Shown in pieces: positions 34,180 through 42,235 of a DNA stretch of 64,000 nucleotides. Every line of letters starts with the position of its first letter. Position 1 is the first letter of the stretch. The DNA comes from Chryseobacterium sp. MYb7. Its GTDB lineage: Bacteria > Bacteroidota > Bacteroidia > Flavobacteriales > Weeksellaceae. A program made the position numbers and the translations under genes. The stretch is taken from the NCBI RefSeq assembly GCF_002979455.1, contig NZ_PCOU01000006.1, forward strand, positions 62,001 through 126,000, read 5' to 3'. Below the pieces are notes generated by a model. The model ran no database searches. It was given only the letters and a program-made list of their open reading frames with translations, and was not told where the DNA came from.

Positions 34180-35580
34180 ATGGATCATTATGATATTGCC
34201 GTAATTGGCTCAGGACCTGGTGGATATGTGGCTGCCATAAGAAGTGCTCAGCTGGGGTATAAAACAGTAATTATAGAAAAGTATGATACATTAGGAGGAA
34301 CATGCACGAATGTGGGCTGCATTCCGACTAAAGCTTTACTAGACAGTACCCACCATTATGCAGAAGCACAGTATAAATTCAAGGAACATGGGATTAAGCT
34401 GGATATTATAGAACTGGATTTTTCTCAAATGTACAGAAGAAAAGCAGAGGTAGTTTCAAAAAATACCGGAGGACTTGACTTTTTAATGAATAAAAATAAC
34501 ATTACAAGGTTAAAAGGTACAGCAACCTTTGTCAATAATTCTACCATAAAAATTGTCAACGAATCTGAAATTAAAGAGATCACTGCTCAACATTATATCA
34601 TTGCTACAGGTTCAAAACCATCCAGTATTCCTGGAGTGGAGATTGATAAAAAAAGAATTATTACTTCCACAGAAGCATTGTCTTTGCAGGAAAAACCGGA
34701 ATCTATGGTGATTATCGGCGGTGGAGTGATAGGGGTCGAAATGGCCTCTATTTTCAATCGTATGGGAACGAGGGTGACCATTCTGGAATATGCCGATCAC
34801 CTGATTGCGAATATGGATCATGAGCTGGGAAAAAACCTTCAGAAAATCCTTAAAAAAGAAGGAATTGATATCCTTCTTAATCATGCTGTTTATAAAACCG
34901 AGAGTGAAGACTCTGCAGCTAAAGTTTTCTTTAGAGATAAAAACGGAAAAGAAGAAGAACTGGAAGCTGATTATATTTTGGTGGCGGTAGGAAGAAGTCC
35001 TTATATAAAAGGTCTTGGTCTTGAAAATACAGATGTACAGCTGGATGAGAAAGGTTTTATTAAAGTGAATGAAAATAATCAAACTTCAGCATCCAATATT
35101 TATGCAATCGGAGATGTTATTGGTGGAGCAATGCTGGCTCACAAAGCGGAAGAAGAGGGTGTTTTTGTGGCAGAAACTATTAATGGACAAAAACGTCATA
35201 TTCATTATAACCGTATTCCTTCAGTGGTGTACACATGGCCGGAAGTAGCTTCAGTAGGGTATACGGAAGAATATCTGAAACAAAATAATATTGCATATAA
35301 TGTAGGGAAATTCCCGTTTTCTGCCAGCGCAAGAGCCCGAGCTTCAATGGATATGGAAGGTTTTGCCAAAGTATTGGTAGATCCGAAATATGGGGAAATT
35401 CTTGGAGTTCACATCATTGGTGCCAGAGCAGCTGATTTAATCGCCCAAGGGGTTATTGCTCAGGAATATGAGGTGACCGCGGAAGATATGTTCCGTATTT
35501 CTTATGCTCATCCCACTTATTCTGAAACCTTGAAAGAAGCTTATCTGATTGCATCCGGACAGGGAGCAATTAATATATAA
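34180..35580 (+). CDS. lpdA: Dihydrolipoyl dehydrogenase
   Basis: A 466-residue class I pyridine nucleotide-disulphide oxidoreductase. FAD motif IAVIGSGPGGYVAAIRSAQLG; redox-active disulphide Cys42-Cys47 in GGTCTNVGCIPTKALL; NAD motif VIIGGGVIGVEMASIF; second FAD motif NIYAIGDVIGGAMLAHKAEEEG; and the C-terminal active-site His-Glu in AHPTYSETLKEA. This is the E3 fold that reoxidises dihydrolipoamide in 2-oxo acid dehydrogenases. Here it is separate from any E1 or E2 gene and sits under an HxlR-type operator, which suggests a stress-regulated, free-standing E3 and perhaps not the housekeeping copy. That last point is inference. Confidence 0.9.
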   Translation: MDHYDIAVIGSGPGGYVAAIRSAQLGYKTVIIEKYDTLGGTCTNVGCIPTKALLDSTHHYAEAQYKFKEHGIKLDIIELDFSQMYRRKAEVVSKNTGGLDFLMNKNNITRLKGTATFVNNSTIKIVNESEIKEITAQHYIIATGSKPSSIPGVEIDKKRIITSTEALSLQEKPESMVIIGGGVIGVEMASIFNRMGTRVTILEYADHLIANMDHELGKNLQKILKKEGIDILLNHAVYKTESEDSAAKVFFRDKNGKEEELEADYILVAVGRSPYIKGLGLENTDVQLDEKGFIKVNENNQTSASNIYAIGDVIGGAMLAHKAEEEGVFVAETINGQKRHIHYNRIPSVVYTWPEVASVGYTEEYLKQNNIAYNVGKFPFSASARARASMDMEGFAKVLVDPKYGEILGVHIIGARAADLIAQGVIAQEYEVTAEDMFRISYAHPTYSETLKEAYLIASGQGAINI

Positions 35581-35600
35581 AGAAGTAATATTAAAAATTG

Positions 35601-35734
35601 AACCATTAAGATTTTTGAAGAATTTAAGAAAAATTAAGCTCCATCTTTGATAGAAAAATTAAGCGAAGTACTAAACAAAATAGCGTTAGCTATTCCCTTA
35701 ACTAATCTTATCTGCTTAAAAAATCTTAATGGTT
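35601..35734. repeat. 134-bp element with 16-bp perfect inverted ends (class C, copy 1)
   Basis: Ends AACCATTAAGATTTTT and AAAAATCTTAATGGTT are exact inverted copies. The interior is AT-rich with several TTAAG/CTTAA units and no ORF. A related, shorter element is at 55907. It looks like a non-autonomous MITE- or REP-like element and lies between the convergent lpd gene and the gene ending at 35778. Confidence 0.7.
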
Positions 35735-35777
35735 TAAAATATAAGATTTTCAATTGTAGTATTTTTCAAAGAATCAT

Positions 35778-36383
35778 TTACAAAGAAGTACAGTTTTCAT
35801 CTTTCGCATAAATACCATTACTTTTCGCTTCCAGTTTGCCGGTTTTTCTATTGATTTTAACGAAAAAAGACTCTTTTACAGCAGGACAGCCCTTAGACTG
35901 CATCAAATACATAGAAATATGGCGGTCTTCAATTTTATACGCTCCGGTAAATCGGTTACTTGTATCTACAGAATAACCATACGTTTTTGCCAGCAAAATA
36001 GCTTCAGGAAGATTGTCAACCGTTCCGATAAAATCTCTCAATTGCTGCTCATTGGAAAAATAAACAGATCTTTCGTTTTTGCATGCCAGAATGTAAGAAA
36101 AGCAGTTATTCCCAATACATTTCTGGAAAAAACCTTTCTCAGGAACAGGTTCATTGATCGTCATAAAATCAGGAGCCTGGCTTTCATAGATCACTGCTTT
36201 TTCATAATCCATATCATTGCTCAGAACACGCCAGTAAGCATAGTCTTTATCCGGTACAATGAACGGGTAGAGATATTCTACATTGTCAAGGATATCAGGG
36301 ATTTTCTTATAATCATCAGGAACTTTGATCTGGCTGTAAAGCAGATTGGAGAATATCAGGGAAAATGCGATGATTACTTTCAT
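35778..36383 (-). CDS. Hypothetical secreted protein
   Basis: From the ATG at 36383 the protein has 201 residues and a normal signal peptide (VIIAFSLIFSNLLYSQ). A longer frame to 36452 would overlap the preceding lipoprotein gene and lose the signal, so it is rejected; the promoter box at 36403 agrees. The mature part is hydrophilic and has a Cys pair (IGNCFSYIL upstream region) and a closing EAKSNGIYAKDENCTSL. No family recognised. Probably periplasmic. Confidence 0.65.
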   Translation of the reverse strand: MKVIIAFSLIFSNLLYSQIKVPDDYKKIPDILDNVEYLYPFIVPDKDYAYWRVLSNDMDYEKAVIYESQAPDFMTINEPVPEKGFFQKCIGNNCFSYILACKNERSVYFSNEQQLRDFIGTVDNLPEAILLAKTYGYSVDTSNRFTGAYKIEDRHISMYLMQSKGCPAVKESFFVKINRKTGKLEAKSNGIYAKDENCTSL

Positions 36384-36402
36384 AGAGAATGTGTTTCCGG
36401 TG

Positions 36403-36410
36403 CAAATGTA
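36403..36410 (-). promoter_or_regulatory. -7 promoter box of the secreted hypothetical gene
   Basis: Minus-strand TACATTTG, exact match, 19 nt before the ATG at 36383. It lies upstream of the chosen start and decides it. Confidence 0.6.
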
Positions 36411-36417
36411 AAGAGAA

Positions 36418-36822
36418 TTATTGCAATACAATTTTATAATACCCTTTTTCATCAGTTACATCAATACCTATGCCTGTAAATGTTATTTTATTGATTTGAT
36501 ATCCGTCACAAGCACCTTTAAACTCTGATGACTGTATGGAAAAATCAAAAGGTTTAATAGTAGAAGAAAAATGATATTTTTTTGTACCATTATAGGCACC
36601 TACATTTTCCAAAATAATCATGTTGTCAGATGTTTTACTTAGTTGTACACTGACATTATTTTCATCCTGAATTGAATAGCTTGTCAATGTTCCGTTGGCA
36701 ATAAGATTTTCATTATTAGAATCCACAAACTTAAAAACGATGGGTAAGGGGGCATTGTAACAATCTTTTTCACAAGAAATGAATAGAAGCGTTGCTAAGA
36801 GGAATAGGAATGTTTTTTTCAT
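36418..36822 (-). CDS. Hypothetical lipoprotein (134 aa)
   Basis: A lipoprotein with lipobox FISC (Cys17), followed by a beta-rich domain of about 110 residues (TYSIQD-like strands, DFSIQSSEFKGACDGYQINKI). No family recognised beyond a general Ig-like or transthyretin-like feel. It precedes the secreted protein at 35778-36383 on the same strand with 34 bp between them, so the two may be cotranscribed although the second has its own box. Good two-element promoter upstream. Confidence 0.6.
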   Translation of the reverse strand: MKKTFLFLLATLLFISCEKDCYNAPLPIVFKFVDSNNENLIANGTLTSYSIQDENNVSVQLSKTSDNMIILENVGAYNGTKKYHFSSTIKPFDFSIQSSEFKGACDGYQINKITFTGIGIDVTDEKGYYKIVLQ

Positions 36823-36867
36823 GGTATTTGTAATATAAAGTAAACTTTCTAAACGTAAGCATTTTTA

Positions 36868-36896
36868 CAAATGTAGGAAAATTGGAACTTATTCAA
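36868..36896 (-). promoter_or_regulatory. Promoter of hypothetical lipoprotein gene
   Basis: Minus-strand TTG (36896-36894), 18-nt spacer, exact TACATTTG (36875-36868), about 45 nt before the ATG. Confidence 0.65.
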
Positions 36897-36959
36897 TTTC
36901 ATAAGGATTTCCTGTTTTTTTATCTATAAGAGATACTTCAATAAATAGTGTAACCAGAA

Positions 36960-37676
36960 TTAATTCACTATATGCTCTACGAACGGAACAATTCGCCCAT
37001 TTTCAATTTTACCTTTGATATAAATAGAATCCCCAGCCTTAAAGACATACTCTTTCACAAGGAGATTGGTAAGACCATACGGTTCAAGAAATGAATTCAC
37101 CCATGGATGCTGATCTTTTAAAATCGATATCTTATGATTCTCAATGGATTTATAGTCTTTTAAATAAGAAGGAGTTTTGTAGTTGGTACCATAAGTGTCT
37201 TGAGTGAAATGTCCCATACTGACTAGATAATCGGGGATAGCTAATTTAAAATCAATCGTATATAATTGTCCATTAATAGAAAGTTGAGTTCCTTCTGAAT
37301 ATCCTACAATTACACTATAGTCAAAATTTTCATCAATTCTTATGGGACGTTTTTTTCTTTCAGCGGTTCCGATACGCAGAAGATATAAAGCGGTTTCTTT
37401 TCCTGCCATAGGTGAGCTGACCGTTTTGTCGGCATATATTTTACATTTCAGAACTGGTAAAGAAGCAATTTTGTTAAGCTGGTCATTGTGGTCTTTTGCT
37501 GCTTCCTGCATGGAATTGATACTGTTGAAAACAAAAGAACTAAACCCTATAAACATAGAAATGCAGATAAATATAAACATCCCAAATATGATAAGCATGG
37601 TTTTAATTCCCTTTTTATCAACCTTTGTTCCGTTTGATTTGATATTTACATTCGCGTTGAAGTTGAATTTAATCAT
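36960..37676 (-). CDS. Hypothetical single-pass membrane protein
   Basis: A 238-residue protein. A basic N-terminal stretch (NIKSNGTKVDKKGIK) leads into one hydrophobic helix (about 27-52), and the rest is predicted outside the membrane with beta strands (LYLLRIGTAERKKRPIRID, IYIKGKIENGRIVPF). No family recognised. The exposed domain looks like an OB- or NfeD-like beta barrel, but this is a weak impression. Single gene with a TAGTTTTG box upstream. Confidence 0.6.
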   Translation of the reverse strand: MIKFNFNANVNIKSNGTKVDKKGIKTMLIIFGMFIFICISMFIGFSSFVFNSINSMQEAAKDHNDQLNKIASLPVLKCKIYADKTVSSPMAGKETALYLLRIGTAERKKRPIRIDENFDYSVIVGYSEGTQLSINGQLYTIDFKLAIPDYLVSMGHFTQDTYGTNYKTPSYLKDYKSIENHKISILKDQHPWVNSFLEPYGLTNLLVKEYVFKAGDSIYIKGKIENGRIVPFVEHIVN

Positions 37677-37697
37677 TAAGAGAGTTTACATGGAGGA

Positions 37698-37705
37698 CAA
37701 AACTA
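37698..37705 (-). promoter_or_regulatory. -7 promoter box of membrane protein gene
   Basis: Minus-strand TAGTTTTG, exact consensus, 21 nt before the ATG at 37676. Confidence 0.5.
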
Positions 37706-37794
37706 ATCAAATTTTAAACAAAAATTAATATTATTTTTTTGCATTTCTACTATAATTTTTGTCATTTGTCAATTCAACTCATTTCAAAATCGCT

Positions 37795-37802
37795 TACATT
37801 TG
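37795..37802 (+). promoter_or_regulatory. -7 promoter box abutting the PEP carboxylase start codon
   Basis: Exact TACATTTG ending 5 nt before the ATG at 37808. Favours that start and a leaderless transcript. Confidence 0.5.
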
Positions 37803-37807
37803 TTAGT

Positions 37808-40342
37808 ATGATACATGACCAACGCGCAGAAAAATTCAGGCAGATTGTGGAAAATAAGTTCCAGATCTACAATTCATTATTTATGAGCCTGCCTTATGAT
37901 AAAATGACGAATATCGGAATGTTGCTTCCATTTCTTTATGAAGAAAGCAGAACTGGCTATGAAGCAGGAAAAACACCTGAAGATATCGTTGAAGAATTCT
38001 TTAAAAACCATACCGATCTCCAGAGCGAAGAGCAGAAACTGGAACTGCTTTTCAAGATTATTCAATATATAGAAAGACAAGTCGTTTTGTTTGACAGTAT
38101 TGAAGATGCGGCATTTCCCAATCTTCATTCTGAAAGTGATAACGGTACAGTAACGAATCTCTTTGAACGTTCTTTTCAGGATCATAAGATTGAAAAAGTC
38201 CGTGAAAAACTGAAAGACTTCAGTGTAAAGGTCGTATTTACGGCTCACCCTACTCAGTTTTATCCAAGTTCGGTACAGAGAATTATTCAGGATTTGAGAG
38301 GTGCCATTACCGGAGATTCTGTGACGCAGATTGATATGCTTCTACAGCAGTTGGGGAAGACTCCTTTTGTCAACAAAGAAAAACCTACTCCGATAGATGA
38401 AGCGTTGAGTATTATTTCCTATCTGAGGTATGTCTATTATGATACCATTGGAGAATTGTTTACGAAGATCAAAAAGACTTTCGGCAACGGACATTTTCAT
38501 CTCCATGAAGATATTATTCAGCTTGGTTTCTGGCCGGGAGGTGACAGGGACGGAAATCCTTTTGTAACTGCAGAGGTAACGAGAAGAGTAGCGGAAGAAC
38601 TTCGCTCAGCCATTCTGAAATCCTATTACAGCCATTTGAAATTCATCAGAAGAAGATTGAGTTTCAGAGGAGTTTCTGAAGTATTAACCGAATTAAGTGA
38701 AGAACTGTATGCTGCCATTTTTGATGGGAAAAGTATTAAAGCAGAAGATATTTTAAAGAAAGCAGCTGAAGCGGAAAAAATATTAATCAACGAACATAAC
38801 TCTTTATTTCTGGATCTTTTGGTCAATTTCAGAGATCGTGTGATGATCTTTGGAACTCACTTTGCGACGTTGGATATCCGTCAGGATAGCAGAATTCACC
38901 AAAAAGTTATCGATGAGGTGTATGCAAAGGTGTATGGAAATGGTGATGCTGATTATGATCAGAAATTCAACAAACTAATTGAGGTTTCAGAGAAAATAAA
39001 TGCCGATGATTTTGAAGATATTGTAAAAGATACTTTGTTAACGGTTTCACAGATTACAGGTATTCAAAACCTGAATGGACTGCGAGGGATGAACCGTTAT
39101 ATTATTTCCAATTCCGATGCTGTAAAAGACGTTATGAATGTCTATGCATTCTTTAAAGTTTGTGGTTATAAGGATGAGGAGATCAACATGGATATTGTTC
39201 CGCTTTTTGAAACCATGGAAGGTCTTGCCAATGCAGAGAATGTAATGAATGAACTCTATCACAATCCTGTTTATAAAAAGCACCTTGAAAAAAGAGGGAA
39301 CCAGCAGACGATTATGCTTGGATTCTCGGATGGAACCAAAGACGGAGGATATTTAAAAGCCAACTGGGAAATTTATAAAGCAAAAGAAGTATTGACTAAG
39401 CTTTCCGAGCAGAATAACATCAAAGTTGTTTTCTTCGACGGTAGAGGAGGACCGCCAGCCAGAGGAGGTGGAAAAACCCACGATTTCTACGCTTCTCAGG
39501 GAAAAACGATTGCCAATAATAAGATAGAACTCACCATTCAGGGGCAGACTATTACCAGTATTTTTGGAAATAAAGAACAGGCAAAATACAATTTTGAACA
39601 GCTTCTGACAGCCGGAGTTGAAAATGATGTATTCAAAAATGCAAAAAAGGAACTTACCGAAAAGGAACGAGCTCTGATTATTGAATTGGCAGATATCAGC
39701 TACCAAAAATATTCAGATTTAAAAGCGCACCCAATGTTTGTTCCTTATCTTCAGGAGATGAGTACGCTTGAATATTATGGGAAAACCAATATCGGAAGCC
39801 GTCCTTCAAAAAGAGGAAACGGGAATGAACTGAAATTTGAAGATCTGAGAGCGATTCCATTTGTAGGCTCGTGGTCACAGCTGAAGCAGAATGTACCAGG
39901 TTTCTTTGGTTTTGGATATGCTATGCAAAAGATGAAAGAGAAGGGAAGGTTTGAAGAAGTAAGAGAACTGTATAAAGGTTCAGATTTCTTTAAAACCTTA
40001 GTTTTGAACTCGATGATGAGTATGAACAAGTCTTATTTCCCTTTGACTTACTACATTAAAAACAATTCGAAGTTCGGTGCATTCTGGAATATTCTTTTCG
40101 ATGAATATGAGCTTTCAAGAGATATTATGCTGGAACTGACAGGATTTAAAATGCTTCAGGAAGAAGATCCGTTGTCCAGAAAATCTGTGAAAATTCGTGA
40201 AAAAATTGTCCTTCCATTGTTAAGCATTCAGCAGTATGCTTTGATGAAAATCCAGAAAGGAGAAGGAAATAAAGAAGCGTATGAAAAGCTGGTGACCCGT
40301 TCTTTATTCGGGAATATCAATGCGAGTAGAAACTCAGCTTAA
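37808..40342 (+). CDS. ppc: Phosphoenolpyruvate carboxylase
   Basis: An 844-residue PEPC from the ATG at 37808, which gives MIHDQRAEKFRQ; an ATG at 37739 in frame would add 23 residues from the promoter region and is not chosen. The enzyme adds bicarbonate to PEP to make oxaloacetate and refills the TCA cycle. The catalytic His is in VVFTAHPTQFYPSS, the PEP/Mg site in FWPGGDRDGNPFVT, then MLGFSDGTKDGGYLKANWE and the glycine-rich FFDGRGGPPARGGG loop. The C-terminus reads NINASRNSA, close to the family's usual RNTG end. Shorter than the E. coli enzyme. A class-A palindromic repeat follows. Confidence 0.95.
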   Translation: MIHDQRAEKFRQIVENKFQIYNSLFMSLPYDKMTNIGMLLPFLYEESRTGYEAGKTPEDIVEEFFKNHTDLQSEEQKLELLFKIIQYIERQVVLFDSIEDAAFPNLHSESDNGTVTNLFERSFQDHKIEKVREKLKDFSVKVVFTAHPTQFYPSSVQRIIQDLRGAITGDSVTQIDMLLQQLGKTPFVNKEKPTPIDEALSIISYLRYVYYDTIGELFTKIKKTFGNGHFHLHEDIIQLGFWPGGDRDGNPFVTAEVTRRVAEELRSAILKSYYSHLKFIRRRLSFRGVSEVLTELSEELYAAIFDGKSIKAEDILKKAAEAEKILINEHNSLFLDLLVNFRDRVMIFGTHFATLDIRQDSRIHQKVIDEVYAKVYGNGDADYDQKFNKLIEVSEKINADDFEDIVKDTLLTVSQITGIQNLNGLRGMNRYIISNSDAVKDVMNVYAFFKVCGYKDEEINMDIVPLFETMEGLANAENVMNELYHNPVYKKHLEKRGNQQTIMLGFSDGTKDGGYLKANWEIYKAKEVLTKLSEQNNIKVVFFDGRGGPPARGGGKTHDFYASQGKTIANNKIELTIQGQTITSIFGNKEQAKYNFEQLLTAGVENDVFKNAKKELTEKERALIIELADISYQKYSDLKAHPMFVPYLQEMSTLEYYGKTNIGSRPSKRGNGNELKFEDLRAIPFVGSWSQLKQNVPGFFGFGYAMQKMKEKGRFEEVRELYKGSDFFKTLVLNSMMSMNKSYFPLTYYIKNNSKFGAFWNILFDEYELSRDIMLELTGFKMLQEEDPLSRKSVKIREKIVLPLLSIQQYALMKIQKGEGNKEAYEKLVTRSLFGNINASRNSA

Positions 40343-40373
40343 GTTAATACGAAAGTTTCGTACAGTATTATAT

Positions 40374-40440
40374 CAATAGGAATGGGCTTTAGCCCATTCT
40401 TTTTTATTGACCCATCCACGGGCTTTAGCCAAAATAGGTT
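40374..40440 (+). repeat. GGGCTTTAGCCC palindromic repeat, copy 3
   Basis: CAATAGG, then stem AATGGGC - TTTA - GCCCATT, a T run, and a second unit ACGGGCTTTAGCCAAA. Compared with copy 1 two stem pairs differ in a compensatory way. It lies 31 bp after the PEP carboxylase stop. Confidence 0.75.
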
Positions 40441-40463
40441 GCAACCAGTTTTACAAGAATATC

Positions 40464-40535
40464 TCCCGCAGATTACACAGATCACACAGATTTTTATGTT
40501 GTAATAAATCTGCTCAATCTGAATAATCAGCGGGA
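40464..40535. repeat. 72-bp palindromic element (class D)
   Basis: Ends TCCCGCAGATTA and TAATCAGCGGGA are inverted copies (11 of 12). The interior has ACACAGATCACACAGAT and an ATCTGCTCAATCTG stretch, partly complementary. Lies next to copy 3 of the class-A repeat and before the convergent protease gene. Confidence 0.65.
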
Positions 40536-40545
40536 AACAAAAAAA

Positions 40546-42147
40546 TTATTCTTTTAAGAATTTTTCATACAAAACCTTATCCTTCGTCTGAATTTTCAGA
40601 TAATAGGTTCCCTTTGCAAAATCCTCTACTTTTATAGATTTCTGGTTGCTGCTTTTTCTGATTAATCTTCCCAGATTATCATAAATTTCCAATAACTGAA
40701 TTTCTTGCTTTGATGCTACGTTCAGGATGTTTTTAACTGGATTGGGAAAGATAGAGAACTTTTCCTTTTTCACAATTTCAGAAGTATTCAGGACGAGATT
40801 ATATAAACTCCCGAAGTTAAGAATTCCATATCCTATCTGATCTGAAGGAGCAGGATAAAGAGAAGCTGTCTGTCTCAATCTTGTTCTCATCTGCTCTCGG
40901 TTCATCGTTGGGAATGCCTGAATAAGACAAGCTACACCTCCGGCAGCAATAGGAGTAGCAATGGAAGTCCCATTTACGATAAGAGTTGCATTATCATAGA
41001 CCGTTGTGGTACCGGTTCCCTGAGCACTTCCGTCAGGCTTTACCACTCCAAGAGAATTCGGCCCGAAAGAAGAAAATCCGGAGGCAACTCCTGCAGAATC
41101 CACAGACCCAATAGAAAATACTTTAGCATTATCAGATGGAGTCATAAGATAATGCCATGGCTGCTGTCCGGAGTTGCCCGCAGCGGCAAGAACAAAAATT
41201 CCTTTTTCAGCAGCAATACCTGCTCCGCGGGCAATGAAAGAAGTATTCCCGTTCATATTGGCATAAGTATAATTGTAACGGCTGTCATCAAAAACATTGT
41301 ACCCCAATGATGAGGTAATGATTTCCACCCCTTTTCGGTCTGCCTCTTCGGCTGCTTCAATCCAGTATAACTCTTCTTCGGGAACTTCTACAGCTGCATT
41401 CTCACTACGGTAAAGATAGAAATCAGCATCAGGTGCAGCACCTACAAAAGTATCTTCCAGATAACCTCCGATAGCTCCTAAAACAACAGAACCATGACCA
41501 TTGAGGGAAGTATTGTAAACGTCTCCGGTTTTGGTAACAAAATCATAAGTAGCTTTAATATGGTTGCCCGTCCATAATCTTGAAAAGGCTGTTCCGGTAT
41601 TTACTGTTGGAAATCCTGAATCAATCACAGCTATGGAAATTCCTGTTCCGGTAAAACCTGCAAGATGAAGAGGCCGTATATTAACCTGATCAATCTGTCC
41701 TGCTCCGGAACCATAGTTAAAAGTAGTAAGTGTTTTATTGATACTGGCGTCATCTTTCCATTTTCCGGGTGTCATTTTTACAGTAGTTGAACTGTTTCTT
41801 GCAAAACTTTCTATGGACAAAACATAAGGCTGTGCCTGCAGCAACGTTTTTTGAGCAGGAGTGGCATTTACCGCTGCTCCGTTAAGCCATTTTGAATAAT
41901 CTGTAACCGTAAATCCTAAATTTTGAAGATTCTGAAGATAAGCCTGTTCAATAGGCGCATCCTGATCATTAAGCGGAATTCCCAGCGTAGTGCGTCTGTT
42001 GAGTGATTTCTGGCTGAGTTCTGACAACGGGTTGGCATAAAACGCAGCTTTATTGGGCTTATCCGTAAAGTAAACAAAAACAAGTTCTGTTTGGGCAGAA
42101 ACATGAAGATAACCTGTTAGGAAACAAAAGAGTAAAAGTTTTTTCAT
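40546..42147 (-). CDS. T9SS-secreted subtilisin-like serine protease (S8)
   Basis: A 533-residue peptidase S8 with a signal peptide (ending HVSAQ). Residues 20-125 act as an inhibitor-like pro-region. The catalytic triad is Asp176 (AVIDSGFP), His218 (LNGHGSVV) and Ser395 (NGTSIATP), with Asn325 (AAGNSGQ) in the oxyanion hole. The last 75 residues are a T9SS sorting domain (FSIFPNPVKNILNVAS ... GTYYLKIQT). It is thus an exported extracellular or surface protease, probably nutritional. The gene is single, with palindromic elements after its stop. Confidence 0.93.
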   Translation of the reverse strand: MKKLLLFCFLTGYLHVSAQTELVFVYFTDKPNKAAFYANPLSELSQKSLNRRTTLGIPLNDQDAPIEQAYLQNLQNLGFTVTDYSKWLNGAAVNATPAQKTLLQAQPYVLSIESFARNSSTTVKMTPGKWKDDASINKTLTTFNYGSGAGQIDQVNIRPLHLAGFTGTGISIAVIDSGFPTVNTGTAFSRLWTGNHIKATYDFVTKTGDVYNTSLNGHGSVVLGAIGGYLEDTFVGAAPDADFYLYRSENAAVEVPEEELYWIEAAEEADRKGVEIITSSLGYNVFDDSRYNYTYANMNGNTSFIARGAGIAAEKGIFVLAAAGNSGQQPWHYLMTPSDNAKVFSIGSVDSAGVASGFSSFGPNSLGVVKPDGSAQGTGTTTVYDNATLIVNGTSIATPIAAGGVACLIQAFPTMNREQMRTRLRQTASLYPAPSDQIGYGILNFGSLYNLVLNTSEIVKKEKFSIFPNPVKNILNVASKQEIQLLEIYDNLGRLIRKSSNQKSIKVEDFAKGTYYLKIQTKDKVLYEKFLKE

Positions 42148-42235
42148 AAGAATAATTTCTATAAAGATAAAAACAAAATCAATAAAATTTTTGATCGGAT
42201 ATTAAATTCCTTATTTTTACAGAAATATTTATTAT

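Noticed and set aside
34612..35082. 156-codon minus-strand frame within lpd
   Set aside because: It lies wholly in a well-conserved enzyme gene and shows no domain; a shadow frame.
35778..36452. Longer start at 36452 for the secreted hypothetical protein
   Set aside because: It would overlap the lipoprotein gene and bury the signal peptide; a promoter box at 36403-36410 lies downstream of it.
35919..36479. 186-codon plus-strand frame opposite the secreted hypothetical gene
   Set aside because: The minus-strand frame has signal peptide and promoter; the plus-strand one has neither.
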